DNA from: Oscillospiraceae bacterium
GTDB lineage: Bacteria > Bacillota > Clostridia > Oscillospirales > Ruminococcaceae
Direction of reading: 5' to 3'
Assembly: GCA_019416775.1 (NCBI GenBank)
Contig: DXWR01000111.1
Coordinates: 1 to 5,836 of the forward strand
Length of the DNA stretch: 5,836 bases
In this document: positions 1 through 5,836 of the stretch, in pieces
Layout: every line of letters begins with the position of its first letter
Position numbering within the stretch: the stretch's first letter is position 1
Translations under genes and position numbers: made by a program
The notes under the pieces: generated by a model
Told to the model about the DNA's origin: nothing
Seen by the model: only the letters and a program-made list of their open reading frames with translations
Database searches by the model: none

Positions 1-896
1 TCCAGCGCCGGGATGGGAAGGAAATTAAAGATGCCTACATTGATGGTCAAAAAGGCGGTGAGCAGCAGGATTCCGCTGGCGCCGTAGCTCAAGGTCTGCC
101 CCACCACCTGGCCCACTCCAATGGGGCCGGAAAGCTCGGTAATGCCCACCTGTCCGGTAAAGAGCATCCCCAAGCTGCGCCAGATCATCACCGTCAGGGT
201 GCAGAATTTCTTAGCGGTGTATTCCACTGCATTGAAAAAGTGATTGGGACGGGAGTAAAGCGAAAAATCCAAGGCGATGGAACTGGTTCCATCTTGGTTT
301 TCCACCAGAGGAAACTGGACGCCGGTAAGCTCCACCTGCTCCCCATTCCGGGAAACGGTAATGTCTGCCTTTCCGTCGGTAGCGGACATCAGCAGCATGG
401 CAACGTCTGTTTCGGTAAACACCGGGGAACCGTCAATGGAAAGGATGGTATCCTCCGCCTTCAACCCGGTTTGAGAACTGGTAGCGCCTTGGGCGAACTG
501 TGCCACTGTATTGGTGGGGATATAGTCCTGGAATCCGTACAGTCCAAACAGAATCACAAATCCCAGCACCAGATTCATTATAATCCCAGCAGCCAAAATA
601 ATCAGCCGCTGCCAAGGGCGCTTTTGAGAATAGGAATTTTCCCCTTCCTCCGGAGACTCCTCCCCTTCCATCTGTACAAAACCGCCAATGGGCAGCAGAC
701 GGATGGTGTAAAGAGTGCGGACTTTCCCCGGTTTGGGGGGCTTTTTTCGCCGGAGGGATGCCAGTTTCGGCCCCATACCGATGGAAAATTCCAGGATGTT
801 CACGCCAAACGCCCGGGCAGCACAAAAGTGGCCCAGCTCATGAATGGTGATAATCAACCCGAAAATCAAAATAGTCAACAGGATGGTCAGCAGCAT
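1..896 (-). CDS. rseP: RseP/RasP-type site-2 membrane zinc protease, partial (C-terminus cut by window edge)
   Basis: Intramembrane metalloprotease of the site-2 family (M50), which cuts transmembrane regulators such as anti-sigma factors within the bilayer. The reading frame was read by hand because it has no stop in the window: 298 codons plus two bases. A first membrane helix (about residues 2-18) runs into the zinc motif HELGH at 19-23. A conserved loop follows (MGPKL at 41-45, then RLLPIGGFVQMEGEE at about 66-80). A second hydrophobic segment lies at 98-119, a PDZ-like region at about 125-195, then SGPIGVGQ at 256-263 and a late helix at 275-292. The fragment ends at NFLPIPAL (291-298), just where the second metal-binding motif (LDG) should follow; the last two bases GA fit its Asp. 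The ATG is set by AGGGGAG five bases upstream, directly after the dxr stop. Only the last part is missing. The substrate cannot be told from this sequence. Confidence 0.95.
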   Translation of the reverse strand, partial: MLLTILLTILIFGLIITIHELGHFCAARAFGVNILEFSIGMGPKLASLRRKKPPKPGKVRTLYTIRLLPIGGFVQMEGEESPEEGENSYSQKRPWQRLIILAAGIIMNLVLGFVILFGLYGFQDYIPTNTVAQFAQGATSSQTGLKAEDTILSIDGSPVFTETDVAMLLMSATDGKADITVSRNGEQVELTGVQFPLVENQDGTSSIALDFSLYSRPNHFFNAVEYTAKKFCTLTVMIWRSLGMLFTGQVGITELSGPIGVGQVVGQTLSYGASGILLLTAFLTINVGIFNFLPIPAL

Positions 897-900
897 GGAC

Positions 901-908
901 TCTCCCCT
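901..908 (-). promoter_or_regulatory. ribosome binding site of rseP
   Basis: On the minus strand AGGGGAGA lies immediately after the dxr TGA stop (911-909) and just before the ATG at 896-894. It fixes the rseP start and shows that dxr and rseP are translated from one message, with no room for a separate promoter between the genes. Confidence 0.8.
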
Positions 909-2054
909 TCAGCAGACGCGACTGCGGACAAATTCCCGGGCGGCCCGGTCAGTCATGATTATGTCCTCTACCGTAAATTCATGCTTGGCAGGCACCCCAT
1001 CCAGAGCTTGACGCACCAACTCCCCGATCTGCAAAAAGTCGATTTTCTCCTGCAAGAACAAGGCCACCGCCTGCTCGTTGGCGCCGTTGACAATGGTGGG
1101 ATACAGCCCGCCCCGGCGAATGGCCTCAATGCAGCAGGCCAGACAGTCGAAAGTTTCCAGATCCGGCCGGGCAAAGTGCAGGGCACCGTAAGCGAAGAGA
1201 TCCAGCTCTTGGGCAGGGGAAGGTTTTCGCTCCGGATAGGTCAACGCGTATTGAATGGGAATCCGCATATCGGGATTGCCCAGCTGGGCGATGACAGAAT
1301 TATCCGCAAACATCACCGCAGAGTGCACCACGCTTTCTCGATGGACCACCACCTGGATCTGTTCCGGTTCCAGGTCAAACAGCCACATGGCTTCGATAAA
1401 CTCCAACCCCTTGTTCATCATGGTAGCACTGTCGATGGTAATTTTTGCACCCATATCCCAGTTGGGATGCTTTAACGCATCGGCAGGACGGATTTCTCGG
1501 AGCTGCTCTTTCGTTTTTCCATAAAATGGTCCCCCGGATGCGGTGAGCAGAATCTTTTTGATGGAGTTTTGCTGATTACCTTGGAGACATTGAAAAATAG
1601 CGGAATGCTCGCTGTCCACCGGAAGAAGGGCGGTGTGGTGCTGCTCCACCGCCCGAGTCACCAGCTTACCACCGGTGACCAACGTTTCCTTATTGGCCAG
1701 AGCCACCTTTTTTCCTGCTTCAATGGCGCGAAGAGTGGGAGTTAAACCGATCATCCCCACCACGGAATTCAGCACCGTATCCGCTTCTTCCAGAGAGGCC
1801 AATTCCAGTAGTCCTTCCATGCCGCAGACCACCTCCACCTGAGTGTCTGCCAAAGCAATTTTCAACTGAGAATACAGATTTTGATCGTAAACACAGACCT
1901 TTTGAGGAGAAAATTCCCGAGCCTGTTGTTCCAACAAGGTGATATTTCGATTGGCTGCCAATCCGCAAACCGAGTAGCCCTGTAGTTTGCACACCTGCAA
2001 ACTTTGGGTGCCGATGGAGCCAGTGGAGCCCAAAACGGAGATTTTTTGTGTCAT
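909..2054 (-). CDS. dxr: 1-deoxy-D-xylulose 5-phosphate reductoisomerase
   Basis: Cytosolic enzyme converting DXP to 2-C-methyl-D-erythritol 4-phosphate with NADPH and a divalent metal; it is the committed step of the MEP isoprenoid pathway and the target of fosmidomycin. At 381 residues it is close to normal family length. The N-terminal dinucleotide-binding loop GSTGSIG is at 9-15 and ANKETLV at 120-126. The metal site is D147 and E149 in PVDSEHSA, plus E218 in MNKGLE (213-218), with N214 and K215. The flexible substrate-covering loop carries HPNWDMG (196-202). VVHRESVVHS (236-245) and NGANEQAV (323-330) are also conserved. No key residue is missing. The ATG has AAGGAGG seven bases upstream (2068-2062). 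It is the first gene after a likely promoter and is followed by rseP with a 12-base gap. It supplies precursors for UppS, encoded two genes upstream. Confidence 0.97.
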   Translation of the reverse strand: MTQKISVLGSTGSIGTQSLQVCKLQGYSVCGLAANRNITLLEQQAREFSPQKVCVYDQNLYSQLKIALADTQVEVVCGMEGLLELASLEEADTVLNSVVGMIGLTPTLRAIEAGKKVALANKETLVTGGKLVTRAVEQHHTALLPVDSEHSAIFQCLQGNQQNSIKKILLTASGGPFYGKTKEQLREIRPADALKHPNWDMGAKITIDSATMMNKGLEFIEAMWLFDLEPEQIQVVVHRESVVHSAVMFADNSVIAQLGNPDMRIPIQYALTYPERKPSPAQELDLFAYGALHFARPDLETFDCLACCIEAIRRGGLYPTIVNGANEQAVALFLQEKIDFLQIGELVRQALDGVPAKHEFTVEDIIMTDRAAREFVRSRVC

Positions 2055-2183
2055 CTGCTAGCCTCCTTCTCTTCCCCTTCCACAATTGCAAAGAATTGCT
2101 GAAAGGGCAATAAAAATGCCGGACAGGTAGACTGTGCTGCTGGAATATGGGGGATTTTGTCCCAAAAGCACAGCCTGATTACT
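2055..2183 (-). other. dxr 5' leader with possible hairpins
   Basis: If the promoter at 2218-2190 is real, the message begins near 2183 and has an untranslated leader of about 130 bases. It can form a 7-base perfect stem (CTGTGCT at 2173-2167 with AGCACAG at 2138-2132) enclosing a smaller GGGA/TCCC stem, then a 4-base GGCA/TGCC hairpin at 2120-2106. A purine-rich tract leads into the AAGGAGG site. A run of C's in the first loop (TCCCC plus nearby TTCC) could instead pair with GGAAGGGGA just upstream of the ribosome binding site. I recognise no known riboswitch, T-box or protein-leader motif. The stems are short, so regulation is only a possibility. Confidence 0.3.
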
Positions 2184-2189
2184 ACAAAT

Positions 2190-2218
2190 ATTATAGCCGA
2201 AAACCCCAGGTACTGCAA
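2190..2218 (-). promoter_or_regulatory. vegetative-type promoter for dxr-rseP
   Basis: Reading the minus strand, TTGCAG (2218-2213) and TATAAT (2195-2190) are separated by exactly 17 bases, the best spacing for the main sigma factor. The -10 is a perfect match; the -35 matches TTGACA at its first three bases only. It lies in non-coding DNA after the likely cdsA terminator and before dxr. The expected start is near 2183. Confidence 0.65.
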
Positions 2219-2269
2219 GGGCTTCTCCAGGAATCTCCCTTCTTGGCCCCGGCTATCGTAAAACCCTGC

Positions 2270-2315
2270 AAAAGAATATGCCCTCAAACAAAGGAACTTT
2301 CTCTGTTTCAGGGCA
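2270..2315 (-). terminator. likely intrinsic terminator after cdsA
   Basis: Beginning 25 bases past the cdsA stop, the minus strand has TGCCCT (2315-2310) pairing perfectly with AGGGCA (2284-2279). Inside, after one G-G mismatch, eight more pairs form (AAACAGAG with CTTTGTTT, one of them G-U), leaving a 7-base loop. The tail TATTCTTTT (2278-2270) has seven T's in nine bases. The stem is long but the U-tract is broken by A and C, so termination may be partial. On the plus strand the same stem is followed by CAACTTTTTTATTTC, so it could also stop antisense transcription. Confidence 0.6.
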
Positions 2316-2340
2316 CAACTTTTTTATTTCACAAACTTCG

Positions 2341-3165
2341 TTACATCAACGTAATTACGCCGCCCAATCCCAACACCAGGCAAAGGAAGGGGGATAAAAA
2401 CAGCATACTGTCAAATCGGTCCAAAATGCCGCCGTGACCGGGAATTAGGTTCCCGAAATCCTTAATATTGGCATGGCGTTTCATCACGGAGGCGCAAAGG
2501 TCGCCGAAGACCGATAACAGCGAGCCCAATACGCCCACCAGGATCACCATGGGATAATTGATGTTCACCGGAACAAACAGGGAGAAAATCCAGCTGTACA
2601 AGCAAACCGCCCCTACCCCAATGATTAAGCCGCCGGCCAAACCCTCCCAGGTCTTTTTGGGACTGATTCGAGGGCACATTTTATGTTTTCCAAACGCACG
2701 CCCCACAAAGTAGGCGCCGCCGTCGCTGACCCAAGCACAGATAAAGGAAAACATGATGTAATAGAGACCGATGACCCCTGCCAGATCCCGCAGCAGCACT
2801 AAACTGCCGAAGGCTGCCGCCAAGAAAAAGGTAGAAACAATGGTCACCGAAAGCTGCTGGAAATCCGCCGTCATATGACAGACGAAAAAGGTGCCGATCT
2901 CCACGGTCAAAAATGCCAACAGCAACCAACCCAGCCAATAACTGCTGTTAGGCAGCAACATCAGCAGCGGCGATACAGCAATGCTGACGATAGCGGCTGA
3001 CACCATGACTCGATTTTTTATCATCCCGGTGCGCCAGGTCATTTCATAGGTAGAAATCCCCATTAAAACAGCCATAGCGCAGTTTAATACCGGAGTTTGA
3101 TAAAACAGCAACACAATGCAGGTAATTGGAACACCGATCACGGCGGAGAGGATTCGCATCTTCAT
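2341..3165 (-). CDS. cdsA: phosphatidate cytidylyltransferase (CDP-diacylglycerol synthase)
   Basis: Integral membrane enzyme that makes CDP-diacylglycerol and pyrophosphate from CTP and phosphatidic acid, the entry point to phosphatidylglycerol and other phospholipids. The 274 residues are of usual length and largely hydrophobic. Membrane segments are apparent at about 4-22, 27-42, 53-72, 76-96, 107-125, 129-146, 177-198, 205-222 and 255-272. The family signature is complete: SVMKR at 226-230, then KDFGNLIPGHGG at 235-246 and LDRFDS at 248-253. Upstream are AWVSDGGAYFVGR at 144-156 and SPKKTWEG at 168-175. The ATG overlaps the uppS TGA (ATGA), which suggests translational coupling. The nearest purine run, AAGGGGG, is about 10 bases before the start, a rather wide spacing. 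An in-frame ATG at codon 3 is an alternative start. A likely terminator follows the gene. Confidence 0.96.
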   Translation of the reverse strand: MKMRILSAVIGVPITCIVLLFYQTPVLNCAMAVLMGISTYEMTWRTGMIKNRVMVSAAIVSIAVSPLLMLLPNSSYWLGWLLLAFLTVEIGTFFVCHMTADFQQLSVTIVSTFFLAAAFGSLVLLRDLAGVIGLYYIMFSFICAWVSDGGAYFVGRAFGKHKMCPRISPKKTWEGLAGGLIIGVGAVCLYSWIFSLFVPVNINYPMVILVGVLGSLLSVFGDLCASVMKRHANIKDFGNLIPGHGGILDRFDSMLFLSPFLCLVLGLGGVITLM

Positions 3166-3896
3166 TGGGCAGACGCCCCCTTTTCCTTTCCGGTCAGCCC
3201 GCCAAAACGGCGGCTGCGCTTGGAGTATTCCTCCAAGGCAGCATCCAGGCTCTTTTCAGTGAAATCCGGCCAGAGTACATCCATATATACAAATTCCGCA
3301 TAGGCGCATTGCCAGATCAAAAAGTTAGAGAGCCGGTGTTCCCCACTGGGGCGGATCACCAAATCCACCGGCGGCTGGCCTGCGGTATCCAGATAGCTTT
3401 CAAACACCGAATGGGTGATTTCCTCCGGATTCTGCACTCCGTCCACACAGTCTTTCGCCAGCTTTTTAGCTGCCCGCAAAATTTCGTCCTGGCCGCCGTA
3501 ATTGATAGCAATGTTCACCCAGGTGCCGGTGTAGTCCTTACAGATCTCTTCCGTACGGTGGATCAAAGCCTGCACCTCTTCATCAAAAGCGGAAAGGTCC
3601 CCGATAAAGTGAAGGCTGACATTCTTCCCTTTCCAGACACTTTCGTCCTCCAGGTAATCTACCAAAAGCTGGATAATGGCCTTCACCTCTTCTTGAGGCC
3701 GTTTCCAGTTTTCGGTGGAAAAAGCATACACTGTCAGATATTCCAATCCGATGCGGGCGCAGTATTCTGTGATTTTCCGAAACACCCGGGCGCCGATTTT
3801 ATGCCCGGCTGTGCGGGGCAGATGTTTGAGAGCCGCCCAACGGCCGTTGCCGTCCATAATAATGCCGATGTGGCGAGGCAGTGCGCGTTCAGCCAT
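3162..3896 (-). CDS. uppS: undecaprenyl diphosphate synthase (cis-prenyltransferase)
   Basis: Cytosolic or membrane-edge enzyme that adds isopentenyl diphosphate units in cis to farnesyl diphosphate, making the C55 carrier lipid for peptidoglycan and other wall polymers. At 244 residues it is a normal member. HIGIIMDGNGRWA is at 9-21 with catalytic D15 and R19. H32, S60 and E62 (in FSTENWKRP) and the C-terminal RPSGEHRLSNF (182-192: R182, R188, S190) with E201 match the known active-site positions of the E. coli enzyme at constant offsets of 11 and then 12 residues. NYGGQDEI is at 132-139. The loop usually reading RT(S/G)GE has Pro at 183, a mild variation. The ATG lies two bases after the frr stop; GGAGA inside the frr end serves as ribosome binding site. 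Its last codon and stop overlap cdsA. Confidence 0.97.
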   Translation of the reverse strand: MAERALPRHIGIIMDGNGRWAALKHLPRTAGHKIGARVFRKITEYCARIGLEYLTVYAFSTENWKRPQEEVKAIIQLLVDYLEDESVWKGKNVSLHFIGDLSAFDEEVQALIHRTEEICKDYTGTWVNIAINYGGQDEILRAAKKLAKDCVDGVQNPEEITHSVFESYLDTAGQPPVDLVIRPSGEHRLSNFLIWQCAYAEFVYMDVLWPDFTEKSLDAALEEYSKRSRRFGGLTGKEKGASAQ

Positions 3897-3898
3897 GA

Positions 3899-4453
3899 TT
3901 AAATCTCCATGATCTCTTTTTCTTTCTCTTTTGCGATATCGTCCACCTGCTTGCAGTACTTATCTGTCAGCTTTTGGATCTTCTTTTCGCCCTCAGACAG
4001 ATCGTCCTCGGTGATTTCACCGGACTTCTTCATGGACTTCAATTTTTCATTGGAATCCCGGCGGATAGATCGCACCGCTACTTTCGCCTTTTCGGCCAAA
4101 GCGCTGACTTCTTTGCAAAGTTCTTTCCGGCGTTCCTCCGTGAGCTGAGGAAAAACGATGCGGATCAATTTACCGTCGTTGGTGGGATTGATTCCCAAAT
4201 CACTGGTCAGGATAGCACGTTCAACATCCCGCAGGCAGGAAGCGTCCCAGGGCTGGATCACCAATACCCGAGCTTCCGACACACTGATCGCCGCCAACTG
4301 GGGGAGGCTGGTGGGGGTGCCGTAGTAATCCACCATGATTTTATCCAGGACATGGGGATTGGCCCGGCCGGCACGAATGGAACCATAATCCTTTTCCAGC
4401 GCCGAGATGGATTTTTGCATTTTTTCTTCAGATTTTTGCAGCACAGCTTTCAT
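3899..4453 (-). CDS. frr: ribosome recycling factor
   Basis: Cytosolic protein that, with EF-G, splits the ribosome after peptide release so that subunits can be reused. The 184 residues match the roughly 185 usual for the family. The opening and closing helices of the three-helix bundle (about 1-28 and 105-184) flank the small beta domain (about 31-103). Conserved stretches are IRAGRANP (26-33), DYYGTPT (42-48), LTEERRKEL (104-112) and VRSIRRDSNEK (127-137), including the arginine equivalent to R132 of the E. coli protein. The C-terminal helix is rich in Lys and Glu. The ATG has AGGAGTG about seven bases upstream, in the 25-base gap after pyrH. No anomaly is seen. Confidence 0.98.
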   Translation of the reverse strand: MKAVLQKSEEKMQKSISALEKDYGSIRAGRANPHVLDKIMVDYYGTPTSLPQLAAISVSEARVLVIQPWDASCLRDVERAILTSDLGINPTNDGKLIRIVFPQLTEERRKELCKEVSALAEKAKVAVRSIRRDSNEKLKSMKKSGEITEDDLSEGEKKIQKLTDKYCKQVDDIAKEKEKEIMEI

Positions 4454-4478
4454 TGTTTACACTCCTATTCCTCGCCGA

Positions 4479-5195
4479 TTACTCCTCGGCATTATTTACT
4501 GTGGTTCCCACCATTTCTCCCTGCACGGCCCGGACAATATTGTCAGGATCGTTGAGGTTAAAGACAACGATGGGAATATCGTTATCCTTGCACATGGAAG
4601 CGGCGGTGCTGTCCATCACCTGCAAGCCCTGGTTCAGCACCTGGGTGAAGGTGAGGTGATCGTATTTCACGGCATCGGGATATTTGTGGGGATCCTTATC
4701 GTACACCCCGTCCACCATGGTCGCCTTAAAGATCACGTCGGCGTTGATTTCCGCTGCACGAAGAGTGGAAGCGGTATCGGTGGAGAAGAAGGGATTGCCG
4801 GTGCCGCAGCCAAAGATGACCACCCGCCCCTTTTCCAGATGGCGCACTGCCCGATTGCGGATATAGGGTTCCGCTACTGCCCGCATTTCAATGGCGGTCT
4901 GCACCCGGACTTCCAAACCCAGATGCTCCAACACATCAGCCACTGCCAAAGCATTCATACAGGTGCCCAACATACCGATATGGTCGGCCCGAGTGCGGTC
5001 CATGGCGCCGCTGGAACGGCCTCGCCAAAAGTTTCCGCCGCCCACCACAATGGCGATTTGAACGCCCAGATCCGCTGCTTTTTTAATGCTTTGGCCGATA
5101 TTGGTAATTACGTCGAAATCCAAACCGGTTTCCTTTTTCCCAGCCAGGGCTTCGCCGCTGAGTTTTAAGAGGATGCGATGATACTTTAAAGACAT
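4479..5195 (-). CDS. pyrH: uridylate (UMP) kinase
   Basis: Cytosolic hexameric kinase of the amino-acid-kinase fold that turns UMP and ATP into UDP and ADP, feeding UTP, CTP and UDP-sugar pools; in bacteria it is usually controlled by GTP and UTP. The 238 residues are full length. KLSGEAL (11-17) binds ATP phosphates, VVGGGNFWRG (50-59) forms the glycine-rich phosphate loop, and RADHIGMLGT (69-78) follows. AEPYIRNRAVRHLEKGRVV spans 108-126, GTGNPFFSTDTA is at 131-142, and KATMVDGVYDKDP at 157-169 belongs to the ATP site. MDSTA (194-198) is also conserved. The residue before GTGNP is Cys130 rather than the more common small residue, probably neutral. The ATG has AAAGGAG eight bases upstream. 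Upstream lies a glycosyltransferase gene instead of the expected tsf; no terminator separates them. Confidence 0.98.
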   Translation of the reverse strand: MSLKYHRILLKLSGEALAGKKETGLDFDVITNIGQSIKKAADLGVQIAIVVGGGNFWRGRSSGAMDRTRADHIGMLGTCMNALAVADVLEHLGLEVRVQTAIEMRAVAEPYIRNRAVRHLEKGRVVIFGCGTGNPFFSTDTASTLRAAEINADVIFKATMVDGVYDKDPHKYPDAVKYDHLTFTQVLNQGLQVMDSTAASMCKDNDIPIVVFNLNDPDNIVRAVQGEMVGTTVNNAEE

Positions 5196-5225
5196 GATAA
5201 TTGCTCCTTTATTGGTTAAGTGAAA

Positions 5226-5836
5226 TTAAGAATTGCGCAGCGAAAAATCCGGGTCAGTTAAGGAAAGATTCACATTATAATATGGATCACCCATTTCCAA
5301 AATTTCAGGCCAACGTAGTTTAAATCGATCCACTTCACCTAAAAAACGCGCCTTTTTTTCTGCAGTATCATCTTGGCCTCTGGATTTTGATTCATAGTGA
5401 TACAGTTCCGCAAAAGGATTGTAAACGATCAAATAGCCCTTTTCTCGAATTCGCAAACAGAAATCAATATCATTAAATGCCACTTGAAAATCTTCCGATA
5501 AACCGCCCACTTCGTGATAAACAGATTTCTTGACCATCATGCACGCAGCAGTCACAGCACTATAATCCTGAGCAGAGATGATTCGTGCAAAATATCCTAC
5601 TTCATCCCGTGGTACGCCGGCAAAGGCATGACCGGCCACTCCGCCCATACCAACGATGACGCCGGCATGCTGCACCGTTTCATCATTATAATAGAGCCGT
5701 GCACCAACTGCACCCACATCCGGACGCATACAAAATCCCAGCAATTGTTCTAAACAATCCGGGTTGATTATCTCAGTATCATTGTTTAGCAGAAGATAAT
5801 AATCCCCTTTTGCAAAAGAAACGCCAAAATTATTGA
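5226..5836 (-). CDS. GT2-family glycosyltransferase, partial (N-terminus outside window)
   Basis: C-terminal 202 residues of an inverting family 2 (GT-A fold) glycosyltransferase; the frame is open to the window edge, so the start and the first nucleotide-binding strand are not visible. Residue numbers refer to the fragment. LLLNNDTE (14-21) carries the DXD-like metal/sugar-nucleotide motif, QHAGV is at 55-59, AVTAACMMVKK at 93-103, and the catalytic-region motif AFNDIDFCLR at 119-128. HYESKSRG is at 146-153 and DPYYN at 183-187. This pattern is typical of large-polysaccharide or O-antigen-like rhamnan and cell-wall glycosyltransferases. Donor and acceptor cannot be deduced. I see no membrane helix. 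Sampled 60-base lines are about 40% GC against 50-70% in pyrH, and AT-rich codons are common, consistent with a transferred gene or a distinct polysaccharide locus. Its TAA is 30 bases before pyrH. Confidence 0.9.
   Translation of the reverse strand, partial: NNFGVSFAKGDYYLLLNNDTEIINPDCLEQLLGFCMRPDVGAVGARLYYNDETVQHAGVIVGMGGVAGHAFAGVPRDEVGYFARIISAQDYSAVTAACMMVKKSVYHEVGGLSEDFQVAFNDIDFCLRIREKGYLIVYNPFAELYHYESKSRGQDDTAEKKARFLGEVDRFKLRWPEILEMGDPYYNVNLSLTDPDFSLRNS

Noticed and set aside
240..1475. Long plus-strand reading frame (411 codons) opposite rseP and dxr
   Set aside because: It is entirely antisense to two well-supported enzymes, and its translation is low-complexity (rich in His, Gln, Gly and Pro) with no recognisable domain. 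It looks like a by-product of codon use on the minus strand.
2194..2258. Inverted repeat ATAGCCG...CGGCTAT around the dxr -35 region
   Set aside because: A perfect 7-base repeat with a loop of about 50 bases is expected by chance in a region of this size, and the arms do not form a compact operator.
2051..2287. Minus-strand 78-codon frame ending in an ATGA overlap with dxr
   Set aside because: It starts at a TTG inside the terminator stem, has no ribosome binding site, contains the promoter within its frame and shows no recognisable protein. The overlap with the dxr start is probably chance.
2147..2437. Plus-strand 96-codon frame across the cdsA-dxr gap
   Set aside because: It runs antisense into the cdsA end, with no ribosome binding site and no family resemblance.
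3126..3902. Plus-strand frame of 258 codons opposite uppS
   Set aside because: Antisense to a complete uppS with all catalytic residues; no ribosome binding site or recognisable domain was seen.
4474..4494. Small hairpin GCCGA...TCGGC across the pyrH stop codon
   Set aside because: Only five pairs with no U-rich tail, in a gap that also carries the frr ribosome binding site; too weak to call a terminator.
4407..5168. Plus-strand frame of 253 codons opposite pyrH
   Set aside because: Antisense shadow of pyrH; the Gly/His-rich translation has no family resemblance.

Overview
The window holds a compact block of housekeeping genes, all on the minus strand. In transcription order (high to low coordinates) it reads: the C-terminal part of a family 2 glycosyltransferase (5836-5226, cut by the window edge), pyrH (UMP kinase), frr (ribosome recycling factor), uppS (undecaprenyl diphosphate synthase), cdsA (CDP-diacylglycerol synthase), dxr (DXP reductoisomerase) and rseP (site-2 type membrane protease, cut by the window edge at position 1). 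The order pyrH-frr-uppS-cdsA-dxr-rseP is the classic conserved bacterial cluster. Together with the Firmicute-like protein sequences, strong AGGAGG-type ribosome binding sites and mid-range GC, it suggests a Clostridia-class Firmicute, possibly of the Ruminococcaceae/Oscillospiraceae type. That placement is inference, not a database result.

Layout. 5836-5226: end of a glycosyltransferase gene, clearly AT-richer than what follows. 5225-5196: a 30-base gap carrying only the pyrH ribosome binding site. 5195-2341: pyrH, frr, uppS and cdsA, separated by 25 bases, 2 bases and a 4-base ATGA overlap. 2340-2055: the only sizeable gene-free stretch. It carries a long hairpin with a U-rich tail (likely terminator after cdsA), then a promoter with a perfect TATAAT -10, then a leader of about 130 bases that can fold into small hairpins, ending in a strong ribosome binding site for dxr. 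2054-1: dxr and rseP, tightly spaced.

How the genes work together. Dxr makes MEP, feeding isoprenoid precursors through the MEP pathway. UppS condenses those precursors into the C55 carrier lipid used for peptidoglycan and other wall glycans. CdsA makes CDP-diacylglycerol for phospholipids. RseP cleaves membrane-bound regulators. PyrH supplies UDP for RNA and for UDP-sugars, and Frr recycles ribosomes. The set therefore links envelope lipid supply with nucleotide and translation functions. The glycosyltransferase may use sugar nucleotides and the C55 carrier, but its position beside pyrH, where rpsB-tsf is usually found, looks like a local rearrangement rather than a functional module.

I saw no mobile element, CRISPR array, tRNA, rRNA or undescribed multi-gene system. 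The points most worth checking are the terminator/promoter break inside the usually co-transcribed cluster, the dxr leader, and the unusual neighbour of pyrH.
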